From Bryobacteraceae bacterium (lineage in GTDB: Bacteria; Acidobacteriota; Terriglobia; Bryobacterales; Bryobacteraceae), in NCBI GenBank assembly GCA_014860455.1, contig JACZJQ010000041.1, positions 1 to 39,693 on the forward strand: a stretch of DNA of 39,693 nucleotides, written 5' to 3'. Position 1 is the stretch's first letter, and the number at the start of each line of letters is the position of its first letter. Below, piece by piece: positions 16,338 through 23,644 of this stretch. The notes below the pieces were generated by a model. The model was not told the DNA's origin and did no database searches. It was given only the letters and a program-made list of their open reading frames with translations. Both the position numbers and the translations under genes were made by a program.

Positions 16338-17465
16338 TTACGGAGCCAGTCTCCTCAGCCGGGCGACGGCGCTTTCCAGGGCATCAACAAGTGCGTCGAC
16401 CTGTTCGGCAGTGTTCGTACGGCCGAGCGAGAATCTGAGGCACGACTTGGCCTGGTCGCGCGACAGGCCCATGGCGGTGAGCACGTGAGAGGGGTTCACC
16501 GCGCCCGACGAGCAGGCCGCGCCGGTGGCGATGGAGAATCCCGAGAGGTCCAATGCGATGACCAGGGCTTCGCCGTCGAGGCCGTCGAAGGCGATGTTCG
16601 ACGTGTTGGGGGTGCGCGGAGCGGCCGCGCAGTTTACCGTGGCGGCGGCGATGCGGGCCAGGACCGCTTGTTCGAGGCGGCCGCGCAGATCGTCGAGACG
16701 CGTCCGCTCGGTTTCGCCGTGTTCGTGCTGCCACTTCGCCGCCGAGCCCAGGGCGGCGATGCCTGGGACGTTTTCGGTGCCGGGGCGGCGTTCGCGTTCG
16801 TGGCGGCCGCCATACTGCATGCGTTTCAGCTTGACGCCTTCGCGGACGTAGAGCGCGCCGGCGCCTTTGGGTCCGCCGAATTTGTGGCCGGTGATGGAAT
16901 ACAGGTCAACACCGAGCGCGGCCATGTCGAGGTGGACCTTTCCAGCGGCCTGGACGCCGTCGGAGTGGACCGTGGCGCCGGCCTCGTGCGCCATGCGGGC
17001 GATTTCGGCGATGGGCTGGATGGCGCCGGTTTCGTTGTTGGCGTGCATGATGGAGACCAAGTCCGCGCCACCGGCGAGGGCGTGGCGGATGGCGTCGAGA
17101 TCGACGATGCCGTGGGAATCCACGGCGACGCGAGTCACGCGCGCGCCGCGGCGTTCGAGTTCGGACGCGGCTTCGAGCACCGCCGGGTGTTCGATTTGAG
17201 AGATCACCAGATGGCTGGCCTCGATGCCGAAAAGCGCGAGGTTGTCGGATTCGGTTCCGCCGCTGACGAAGGTGACCTCCTTGGGCTGGCAGCCGAGAAG
17301 TTGGGCGACATTGCGGCGCGCGTCATCCACGGCCCGGCGGGCGGCCTGGCCGTCGGCGTGGATCGAGGTCGGGTTGCCGAAGCAGGCCAGGGCGGTTTGG
17401 GTAAAGGCGTCCATGGCCTCGGGCGAGACGGGCGTGGATGCGTTGTGGTCGAAGTAGCAGCGCAT
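16338..17465 (-). CDS. Cysteine desulfurase (NifS/IscS family)
   Basis: The 375-residue PLP enzyme converts cysteine to alanine and an enzyme persulfide. The start [13 protein letters not shown] is the typical NifS/IscS opening. PLP lysine is K195 in [11 protein letters not shown]93 lies in ISQIEHPAV. The persulfide cysteine C318 sits in a loop [13 protein letters not shown]. No scaffold protein gene (IscU/NifU) is nearby, while mnmA follows after one base, so a role in tRNA thiolation is likely. Another ATG at 17471 would add two residues (MPMRCYF); neither start has a clear Shine-Dalgarno. The gene is divergent from the DUF62 gene across 79 nt. Confidence 0.93.
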   Translation of the reverse strand: MRCYFDHNASTPVSPEAMDAFTQTALACFGNPTSIHADGQAARRAVDDARRNVAQLLGCQPKEVTFVSGGTESDNLALFGIEASHLVISQIEHPAVLEAASELERRGARVTRVAVDSHGIVDLDAIRHALAGGADLVSIMHANNETGAIQPIAEIARMAHEAGATVHSDGVQAAGKVHLDMAALGVDLYSITGHKFGGPKGAGALYVREGVKLKRMQYGGRHERERRPGTENVPGIAALGSAAKWQHEHGETERTRLDDLRGRLEQAVLARIAAATVNCAAAPRTPNTSNIAFDGLDGEALVIALDLSGFSIATGAACSSGAVNPSHVLTAMGLSRDQAKSCLRFSLGRTNTAEQVDALVDALESAVARLRRLAP

Positions 17466-17544
17466 GGGCATTGCGTTGGAAGCGGCGGCCGGGCGGATCC
17501 CCTCGATGCCGCGGCGGCGCCTCTCACTATGATGGTAACAGGAC

Positions 17545-18357
17545 ATGGCGAAACCACCTCGAACCGCGTCGAGATCCGGCATCGTGACGCTGCTGACCGA
17601 CTTCGGCACCTCAGACAACTTCGCGGGCGTCATGAAGGGCGTGATCGCGTCGATCGCGCCCGAGGTCAGCGTCGTTGACATCACGCATGACATCCTGCCG
17701 CAGCAGGTGAAGCAGGGCCGCTGGGTGCTGGGGCAAAGCTGGCGGTGGTTCCCGCGCGGCACGGTGCATGTGGCTGTGGTGGATCCGGGCGTGGGGACGG
17801 AGAGGCGGGCGCTGGCGGTGGAGGCCGCGGGGCATTTCTTTGTCGGACCGGATAACGGGCTGCTTTCAGATGCCGTCCGGATGGAAAAGGCCAAGGTCCG
17901 CCAGATCACCAATCGCGGGTGGATGCTGAAGGATGTCAGCGCCACGTTCCATGGCCGCGACGTCTTCGCTCCTGTTGCGGCGCGGGTGGCGTCGGGCGGG
18001 AGGTTTGCGGCGGCGGGCGGGGTTGTGGCCGATGCGACCTATCTTGGACCGATGGAGCCGGTGCGGACGGGCAAGCGGTTCTGGACGGGCGAGGTGGTTC
18101 ACGTGGACAGGTTCGGCAACCTCATCACTAACCTGACGCCGGCAGGCGTTCCGGACCTGCTGGCGAGGCCGGCGGTGTTCAAAGCCGGATTCCAGCAGAT
18201 TGCCGGGCTGTCGGCGACTTACGGGGCGGGGAAGCCGGGCGAAGTGATCGCGTTGATAGGCAGCCACGGCGGTGTGGAGTTGTCGGTGAATTGCGGCAGC
18301 GCGGCCGGGGCGCTGGGCCTGGTGCTGGGTTCGCCGGTGGATGTGGAGATCCTGTAG
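17545..18357 (+). CDS. SAM hydroxide adenosyltransferase (DUF62, SAM hydrolase family)
   Basis: The 270-residue protein matches the DUF62/SAM hydroxide adenosyltransferase family, which splits S-adenosylmethionine to adenosine and methionine; fluorinases and chlorinases are distant homologues. N-terminal TLLTDFGTSDNFAGVMKG binds SAM. D80 and R87 (VVDPGVGTER) and H136 (FHGRD) are positioned as the water-activating Asp-Arg-His triad of the hydrolase group, arguing against a halogenase. VDRFGNLITNL in the C-terminal domain is characteristic. It is followed after 3 nt by mutM and then by the homocysteine methyltransferase/MTHFR fusion, linking it with methionine metabolism by position. Confidence 0.92.
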   Translation: MAKPPRTASRSGIVTLLTDFGTSDNFAGVMKGVIASIAPEVSVVDITHDILPQQVKQGRWVLGQSWRWFPRGTVHVAVVDPGVGTERRALAVEAAGHFFVGPDNGLLSDAVRMEKAKVRQITNRGWMLKDVSATFHGRDVFAPVAARVASGGRFAAAGGVVADATYLGPMEPVRTGKRFWTGEVVHVDRFGNLITNLTPAGVPDLLARPAVFKAGFQQIAGLSATYGAGKPGEVIALIGSHGGVELSVNCGSAAGALGLVLGSPVDVEIL

Positions 18358-18360
18358 GCA

Positions 18361-19152
18361 ATGCCTGAGTTGCCGGAAGTCGAAGCCGTGGCGGCGCGTC
18401 TGAGGCCGCTGGTTCAGGGTGTGCGAATCGTCAGTTGCGGGCAGTTCCGCCCGACGACGGCGAAGGGCGCGGACAGTGCGATCGGGCGAGTGGTCGAGAG
18501 GATTGACAGGCGCGGGAAACACATCCTGGTTCGATTGGACGGCGGCGTATTTCTGCGCGTCCACCTGAAGATGACCGGCAACCTGACCGTCATCCCGGAT
18601 GCGCGGTTGAGAGCATCCACCGTGCGGGCATGGTTCGAGTTTGAAGACGGCAGGGCGATGGTTCTGGACGATCCGCGGGCGCTGGGACGGGTTTCCTTCC
18701 ATCACGACGGCGAGGAGGCGGAGTTGTTCAGCGAACTTGGCCCTGAGCCGTTTTGCGCCGAGTTCACGTTCGAACACCTGCTACGGCGGATGCGGCTGTC
18801 GCGCAAGCCGGTGAAGCCGTTTCTGATGGACCAGCGGGCGGTGGCGGGTCTGGGCAACATCTACGCCGCCGAAGCGCTATTCGAAGCCAGGATCGACCCG
18901 AGGCGTGAAGCCCGGCGGATCTCTTGCGGGCGAATCTCCCGTCTGCATGGGGCGATTGTTGGGATTCTCCGCAGTGCGCTAGACTCGGCTTTACGGGCCT
19001 ATTCCGAGCCTGGGGGCTTCACGGAGGGCGAGAATTTTCCCTCCGCCGTTTATGGAAGAGAAGGCGAACCGTGTCTGGCCTGCGGCAGAGCCGTCAAACG
19101 GATCGCCCAGGCCGGCCGCTCGACTTACTTCTGCAGCGCCTGCCAGCGATAG
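18361..19152 (+). CDS. mutM: Formamidopyrimidine-DNA glycosylase (Fpg/MutM)
   Basis: The 263-residue DNA repair enzyme removes 8-oxoguanine and formamidopyrimidines and cleaves the strand by beta,delta-elimination. The invariant N terminus PELPEVE supplies proline nucleophile P2 and E3. K53 (RGKHILVRL) corresponds to the conserved Lys57. The AGLGNIYAAEALF helix-two-turn-helix region and the C-terminal zinc finger (C238, C241, C258, C261) are intact. Its start lies 3 nt after the DUF62 stop codon and the next gene starts 16 nt downstream, so it sits in a plus-strand operon. Confidence 0.96.
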   Translation: MPELPEVEAVAARLRPLVQGVRIVSCGQFRPTTAKGADSAIGRVVERIDRRGKHILVRLDGGVFLRVHLKMTGNLTVIPDARLRASTVRAWFEFEDGRAMVLDDPRALGRVSFHHDGEEAELFSELGPEPFCAEFTFEHLLRRMRLSRKPVKPFLMDQRAVAGLGNIYAAEALFEARIDPRREARRISCGRISRLHGAIVGILRSALDSALRAYSEPGGFTEGENFPSAVYGREGEPCLACGRAVKRIAQAGRSTYFCSACQR

Positions 19153-19168
19153 TCCAGAGACAAACCGA

Positions 19169-21037
19169 ATGAGTTATCAATCAAGAGCCGCCGAGTTCCG
19201 GGAGAAGCTTCAGGACAGGGTGATCGTGGCCGATGGCGCCATGGGCACGATGATCTACTCGCGCGGCGTGTTCATCAACCGCTGTTTCGACGATCTCAAT
19301 CTGAGCGCGTCTTCGCTGGTGAAGGAGATCCACGAAGAGTACATCAAGGCCGGCGCCGAGATCATCGAGACCAATACGTTCGGCGCCACCCGGCTGAGGC
19401 TGGCCAATTACGGGCTGGCGGACAAGGTGGATGCGATCAACCGCGCAGGCGTGAACCTGGCGAAGGAAGCCGCCGAGGGCAAGCCGGGCGTGTTTGTCGC
19501 CGGGGCGATGGGTCCGCTGGGTGTGCATCTGGAACCGCTGGGGGCGACCTCGTTCGCGGAGGCCAGGGAGTCGTACAGGGAACAGGCCGAGTCGCTGGTG
19601 GATGCGGGTGTCGACCTGATTGTCCTTGAGACCATCTCCTCGATTGCCGAGATGAGGGAAGCCCTGGAAGCGGCGCGCGAAGTGGCCGGCACGCAGATGG
19701 TGCTGGTCGCGCACCTGACGATCGACGACTTCGGTTACCTCCACGACGGCACAGATACCGAGACCTTCGCCAAATTCCTGGACGCTTCGCCGGCCGATGT
19801 GGTCGGCATCAACTGTTCGGTCGGGCCCAAAGCCACCCTCGAAACGCTCGAAAAGGTGATGCTCTACACCAAGAAGCCGCTGTCGGCGATGCCCAATGCG
19901 GGCCATCCGACCAAGGTGGAAGGGCGCAATATCTATCTGAGCTCGCCCGAATATCTGGCGCAGTATGCGCGGCGCATGATCTGGGCGGGAGTGAAGATCG
20001 TCGGCGGTTGCTGCGGCACTACGCCCGAGCACATCAGGAGCATCAAGGGCGAGGCGAAAAGCCTGCAGCCGGGCCACAAGTCGATCCAGGTGACCGTCGA
20101 ATCGCCGCAGGCCAAGGCCGAGGCGATGCCGGCGATGCCGGCCGAGCGCAAGTCCGGTCTGGGGGCGAAGATTGCGTCGGGCAAGTTCGTCGCATTTGTC
20201 GAGATCCTGCCGCCGCGCGGCGTGGATGCGGCGAAAGAGATTGCCGGGTCGAAGCTGTGCCGGGATGCGGGCATCGACGCCATCAACGTACCCGACGGGC
20301 CGCGTGCCAGCGCGCGGATGTCGGCGCAGGTCACCTGCCAGTTGATCGAGCGCGACGCGGGCATCGAAAGCGTGCTGCACTTCTGCTGCCGCGACCGCAA
20401 CATCCTCGGCATTCAGTCCGAGTTGCTGGGAGCCCATGCCGCGGGCATCCGCAACCTGATCTGCATCACGGGCGATCCGCCGCGGATGGGCTCCTATCCC
20501 GATGCGACCGCGGTGTTTGACGTGGACAGCATCGGGTTGGCCAACATCGTCAACAACCTGAACCACGGGCTCGACATCGGCGGCAATCCGATCGGTTCGC
20601 AGACAGCGCTGCTGCTGGGCGTCGGCGCCAACCCGGGCGCGCTGAACCTGGACGAGGAAGTGGAACGGACGCGGTGGAAGGTGGAGGCCGGCGCCGAGTT
20701 CATCGTCACCCAGCCTGTGTTTGAGGTCGGGCTGCTGGAACGGTTCCTGAAGCGGATTGAGGGATTCAAGATTCCGCTGATCTCCGGTATCTGGCCGCTG
20801 ACCAGCCTTCGAAACGCCGAGTTCATGGTGAACGAACTGAGGGTGCCGGTGCCCGAGGAGTTCATGGAACGAATCCGCACGGCCGATAGTCCTGAGAAGG
20901 CGCGCGCCGAAGGCGTGATGATCGCCCAGGAGATGGTGCGGCGGGTGAGGCCGATGGTCGACGGCGTCCAGTTGAGCGCACCGTTTGGCCGCTATGCGAT
21001 GGCGATTGAGGTTGCCCAGGCCATTGGGCCGCGCTAA
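19169..21037 (+). CDS. Bifunctional homocysteine S-methyltransferase / methylenetetrahydrofolate reductase
   Basis: The 622-residue fusion has two halves. Residues 1-320 are a homocysteine S-methyltransferase: VADGAMGTMIY at the start and zinc cysteines C216 (GINCSVGP), C281 and C282 (GGCCGTTPEH). Residues 335-618 are an MTHFR flavoprotein barrel: FVEILPPRG, SVLHFCCRDRN, ICITGDPPRMG and FIVTQPVFE. Order and length match the YitJ type of Bacillus. The protein couples reduction of methylene-THF to methyl transfer onto homocysteine, giving methionine. The ATG at 19169 opens the domain; longer frames run into mutM. No B12-binding domain is present, in contrast to MetH. Confidence 0.94.
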   Translation: MSYQSRAAEFREKLQDRVIVADGAMGTMIYSRGVFINRCFDDLNLSASSLVKEIHEEYIKAGAEIIETNTFGATRLRLANYGLADKVDAINRAGVNLAKEAAEGKPGVFVAGAMGPLGVHLEPLGATSFAEARESYREQAESLVDAGVDLIVLETISSIAEMREALEAAREVAGTQMVLVAHLTIDDFGYLHDGTDTETFAKFLDASPADVVGINCSVGPKATLETLEKVMLYTKKPLSAMPNAGHPTKVEGRNIYLSSPEYLAQYARRMIWAGVKIVGGCCGTTPEHIRSIKGEAKSLQPGHKSIQVTVESPQAKAEAMPAMPAERKSGLGAKIASGKFVAFVEILPPRGVDAAKEIAGSKLCRDAGIDAINVPDGPRASARMSAQVTCQLIERDAGIESVLHFCCRDRNILGIQSELLGAHAAGIRNLICITGDPPRMGSYPDATAVFDVDSIGLANIVNNLNHGLDIGGNPIGSQTALLLGVGANPGALNLDEEVERTRWKVEAGAEFIVTQPVFEVGLLERFLKRIEGFKIPLISGIWPLTSLRNAEFMVNELRVPVPEEFMERIRTADSPEKARAEGVMIAQEMVRRVRPMVDGVQLSAPFGRYAMAIEVAQAIGPR

Positions 21038-21077
21038 ACTGGCGGGTTGCTCAACAGATAGCCGGATCTGAAACGAA

Positions 21078-21716
21078 GTGGCCACTGACCTTATCGAAAT
21101 CGACCAGGAATTACCGTCGGAGGTCGCTATTGAGCGGGCCGCGGTGGCGATCCGCCGCGGTCAGGTGGTGGCGATCCCGACAGACTCGCTCTACACGCTG
21201 GTGGCCGACCCGTTCAACCTGCAGGCGGTGGGCCGGGTGTTCGACGCCAAGGGACGCGACGCGGGCCGGTCGCTACCGATGTTGGTGGCCGACCTCATGA
21301 TGGCCGAGGATCTGGTGAAAGAAATCCCGGCGCGTTTCCAGTTGCTGGCCCGCAAGTTCTGGCCAGGACCGCTGACCATCATCGTGCCGGCGTCGGCGAA
21401 GGTGCCTCTGAAGGTGACGGGCAATACGGGGCGGCTGGGCTTGCGCCAGTCCCGGTCGCGCACCGCTCAGGCGATCATCGACTGGCTGGGCCAGCCGCTG
21501 ATTTCCACATCCGCCAACGTGTCCGGCCTGCCCACCTGCCGCAGCGGCATTGAAGTGTTCGGCACCATGGACGGGCGGATTGACCTGGTGCTTGACGGCG
21601 GATCGTGTGTTGGCTCCGGCGCCACGACAGTGGATGTCACCGAGCCCTACTGGAAGGTGATCCGCGAAGGATCGATCACGGAAAAAGAGATCGCCGGCTG
21701 GCTCAAGGGATCATGA
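21078..21716 (+). CDS. tsaC: L-threonylcarbamoyladenylate synthase (TsaC/YrdC/Sua5 family)
   Basis: The 212-residue YrdC-domain enzyme makes threonylcarbamoyl-AMP from threonine, bicarbonate and ATP for t6A37 of tRNA. Conserved blocks are VVAIPTDSLYTLVADP, RSLPMLVAD, FWPGPLTIIVP, LGLRQSRSR and the STSANVSG motif. It lacks the C-terminal Sua5 domain, so it is the short TsaC form. The start is a GTG at 21078; no nearby ATG preserves the N-terminal strand. It follows the MTHFR fusion by 40 nt. Its product feeds the pathway used by MtaB, encoded 8 kb away. Confidence 0.92.
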   Translation: MATDLIEIDQELPSEVAIERAAVAIRRGQVVAIPTDSLYTLVADPFNLQAVGRVFDAKGRDAGRSLPMLVADLMMAEDLVKEIPARFQLLARKFWPGPLTIIVPASAKVPLKVTGNTGRLGLRQSRSRTAQAIIDWLGQPLISTSANVSGLPTCRSGIEVFGTMDGRIDLVLDGGSCVGSGATTVDVTEPYWKVIREGSITEKEIAGWLKGS

Positions 21717-21746
21717 GGCCCCGCCGGCGCGGCTCCAGCGGGTGCG

Positions 21747-21776
21747 TTGCCGCCCCATCCAGAATCTGTCTAGACT
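21747..21776 (+). promoter_or_regulatory. Candidate sigma-70-type promoter for the DUF4149 gene
   Basis: TTGCCG (21747-21752) and TAGACT (21771-21776) are separated by 18 bases and lie 23 bases upstream of the ATG at 21800. The same TAGACT hexamer occurs in front of other genes in this window (5421 and 10949). No start-site data support it; it is a sequence match only. Confidence 0.35.
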
Positions 21777-21799
21777 GAGAGATCATCCAGCAGGGGACC

Positions 21800-22414
21800 A
21801 TGTCATCGAGCCATCGCCCGGCAGCCAGACGAAAAAGCCAGTCCTCCTTTGGTGGAGAGAGGATCAGTTCGACCGTCTCCCGGCGTTCGCGCCGGCTGGC
21901 CGTATTCCTGCTAGGCCTGTGGATGGGGGGCATTGTTGCCATCAGTATCGCGGCGCCGGCGTCGTTCCGGTCAGTGGAGAAGGTGATGGCGGAACGGCCG
22001 GAGATTGTGACGGCGGCGACAGACAAACTCGGGCCGGTGACAATGCGCGACATTCTTCGCTATCAGGTAGCCGAAACCAATCGGATGATGTTCACGATCT
22101 GGGGCTGGGTGCAGTGTTTCCTTTCCCTGGCGCTGCTGCTGTTGCTGATATTCCTGAGCAACGCCGGCCGGCTGTCGCTGCTCTGTTCGGGCCTGATGGC
22201 GGCGGTGGCGGCGCTGGCGAACTTCGTCCTGATCCCGCGCATCGTCGAACTGGCGCGGACCAACATCAAAGGGGTAGGCAGCGCGGAACGGTTTGAGCTG
22301 ATGCACTCCGGATTCACCACTTTTCAGGCGACCATCCTGGTGCTGGGGCTAGTTCTGCTTTTTAGCCTTTTTCGCAGGCGGGAGCGGACCGGCGGCGGAT
22401 CCCGCGCGTTCTGA
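21800..22414 (+). CDS. DUF4149-like integral membrane protein
   Basis: The 204-residue protein has a basic Ser/Arg-rich N terminus and four hydrophobic helices (LAVFLLGLWMGGIVAISIAAP, FLSLALLLLLIFL, LLCSGLMAAVAALANFVL, TILVLGLVLLFSLF). Helix layout with PASFR after helix 1 and ANRMMF/IPRIVEL-type motifs fits DUF4149/TMEM205-like proteins, whose role is unknown. Its last 66 bases overlap, antisense, the 3' end of the first BMC-P gene, so both C termini are encoded by the same DNA; both end in basic tails. Confidence 0.75.
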   Translation: MSSSHRPAARRKSQSSFGGERISSTVSRRSRRLAVFLLGLWMGGIVAISIAAPASFRSVEKVMAERPEIVTAATDKLGPVTMRDILRYQVAETNRMMFTIWGWVQCFLSLALLLLLIFLSNAGRLSLLCSGLMAAVAALANFVLIPRIVELARTNIKGVGSAERFELMHSGFTTFQATILVLGLVLLFSLFRRRERTGGGSRAF

Positions 22415-22690
22415 CGGAGAATCCACCAGGTCGACGCGATCGATGACGCCGATCACCGCGGCATCGATGGGGGCCTGTTTGTGGCCCGCGGCGGTGAACG
22501 CCGCAAAGCCGTCCAGCACCAGCAGCACGCGGTCGCCGACACCCGCGCTGACGCTGTCTACGGCCACCACGGGCACGCCGCGGTCCCGGCCGTCGAGTTC
22601 GAGCGGTTGCACGAGCAGCAGTTTGCGCCCTTCGTGAGTGGGGTGCTTCTGGGTTGAGGTGATGTCGCCTATCACCTTGGCGATGAGCAT
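22349..22690 (-). CDS. BMC-P microcompartment vertex protein (EutN/CcmL family), copy 1, with basic C-terminal tail
   Basis: This is the last gene of the microcompartment operon, 113 residues. The EutN/CcmL fold is seen in AKVIGDITSTQKHPTHEGRK, LLLVQPLELDGR, AVDSVSAGVGDRVLLV and AAVIGVIDRVDLV. Pentamers of this family cap the vertices of icosahedral shells. The last approximately 22 residues extend beyond the usual fold and end in PPAKKAKKQN, lysine-rich and presumably disordered. The tail is encoded opposite the DUF4149 C terminus. GGGGAG upstream of the ATG, within the end of copy 2, is a good ribosome site. Confidence 0.93.
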   Translation of the reverse strand: MLIAKVIGDITSTQKHPTHEGRKLLLVQPLELDGRDRGVPVVAVDSVSAGVGDRVLLVLDGFAAFTAAGHKQAPIDAAVIGVIDRVDLVDSPSERAGSAAGPLPPAKKAKKQN

Positions 22691-22696
22691 GGGCTG

Positions 22697-22984
22697 TTAG
22701 CTCCCCCCGGTCTTCCGCTTGCCGATGTTGACCTCGTCGACGATGCCCACGATGGTGGCGTCGGATGGCACTTCACGGCCGCTGAACGGAAAGCTGGCCT
22801 CGCGGCCGCGGACCCAGTAAACCGTCTCGCCGGCGCCGGCGCCGGTCGAGTCAGTGCAGATGAGCACCTTGCCGGTCTTGTCGCCAGATGCGGAAATGGG
22901 CTGGACCAGCAGCAGCCGCTGCGTTTCCAGCCCAGGATTCTTAATTGTCGACCAGATCTTCCCGATCACTTTGCCGAGGAACAT
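22697..22984 (-). CDS. BMC-P microcompartment vertex protein (EutN/CcmL family), copy 2
   Basis: This 95-residue protein begins MFLGKVIGKIWSTIKNPGLE and ends VGIVDEVNIGKRKTGGS, the full EutN/CcmL length. LLLVQPISASGDK, CTDSTGAGAGETVYWV and DATIVGIVDEV are recognisable family blocks. The ATG at 22984 is preferred because homologues start at this residue; the longer frame runs into the upstream gene. It lies 10 nt after copy 3 and 6 nt before copy 1. It differs from its neighbours in a TVYWVRGREASF segment where copy 3 has ELVFTVSGSSARM. Confidence 0.93.
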   Translation of the reverse strand: MFLGKVIGKIWSTIKNPGLETQRLLLVQPISASGDKTGKVLICTDSTGAGAGETVYWVRGREASFPFSGREVPSDATIVGIVDEVNIGKRKTGGS

Positions 22985-22994
22985 GGCATGACGC

Positions 22995-23270
22995 CTAGCC
23001 GGCCGCGTCCAGCGAAACTTCGTCGACGATGCCGACGATGACGCAATCCACAGGCTTGTCCTTGCAGCCATCGGCCATGCGGGCCGACGAACCGCTTACG
23101 GTGAAGACCAGTTCGCGATTGCCGGCGCTGACCGTATCGATGGCGATGACGTAACCGGATTCATCCTTGCCGTCAGGAGTCACAGGCTTGACGATGAGCA
23201 ACTTGTGCCCTTCGAGGCGCGGATCTTTCCGTGTGGCGACCACCGTCCCCACGACGCGGCCCAATATCAT
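22995..23270 (-). CDS. BMC-P microcompartment vertex protein (EutN/CcmL family), copy 3
   Basis: A 91-residue EutN/CcmL protein: MILGRVVGTVVATRKDPRLE at the start, LLIVKPVTPDGK, AIDTVSAGNRELVFTV and CVIVGIVDEVSL. It directly follows the BMC-H gene (34 nt apart) and precedes copy 2 by 10 nt. The three copies are clearly diverged from one another rather than recent duplicates. Established knowledge: each would form a pentamer for the 12 vertices; mixed or alternative use is not resolved by sequence. Confidence 0.93.
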   Translation of the reverse strand: MILGRVVGTVVATRKDPRLEGHKLLIVKPVTPDGKDESGYVIAIDTVSAGNRELVFTVSGSSARMADGCKDKPVDCVIVGIVDEVSLDAAG

Positions 23271-23305
23271 GACCTGGTGAGTCCTTTATTCAACGCTCGA
23301 AGCTC

Positions 23306-23590
23306 TTACTTCGAGGCTTTGCCGATTGGCAGAACTTCTTCCAGGCTCGGGTGCGGGCGCGGGATCACGTGGACCGCAATCAGTTCGCCGACCCTGCGGG
23401 CAGCGGCGGCGCCGGCGTCGGTGGCGGCGCGCACCGCGGCCACATCACCGCGAACCAGGGCCGTCACATATCCCGAACCGATTTTCTCCCAGCCGACCAG
23501 GGACACCTTGGCGGCCTTTACCATCGCGTCGGCCGCTTCGATCATGGCGATCATGCCGCGCGTTTCAATCATTCCGAGTGCTTCACCCAT
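23306..23590 (-). CDS. BMC-H microcompartment shell hexamer protein
   Basis: The 94-residue protein is a canonical single-domain BMC-H tile (Pfam BMC type). [20 protein letters not shown] opens the fold, K25 in MVKAAKV is the conserved edge lysine region, KIGSG at residues 36-40 is the hexamer pore loop, and [13 protein letters not shown] closes the fold. Hexamers of this protein tile the flat facets of the shell. It is the only BMC-H gene in the operon, so facets are probably homohexameric unless other shell genes lie elsewhere. A TAGGAGA ribosome site lies 9 nt upstream of the ATG, consistent with high expression relative to the BMC-P genes. Confidence 0.95.
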   Translation of the reverse strand: MGEALGMIETRGMIAMIEAADAMVKAAKVSLVGWEKIGSGYVTALVRGDVAAVRAATDAGAAAARRVGELIAVHVIPRPHPSLEEVLPIGKASK

Positions 23591-23644
23591 CGAGTGTGTC
23601 TCTCCTAAAAATCAGAAACTCAAATCCTATCCTACCGAATCGTC

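Noticed and set aside
16266-17678. 470-codon plus-strand frame opposite the cysteine desulfurase
   Set aside because: Shadow frame; the opposite strand encodes a complete desulfurase with PLP lysine and active cysteine.
19181-21085. 634-codon minus-strand frame opposite the methyltransferase/MTHFR gene
   Set aside because: Low-complexity Arg/His/Leu-rich translation with no motifs; plus strand carries a full bifunctional enzyme.
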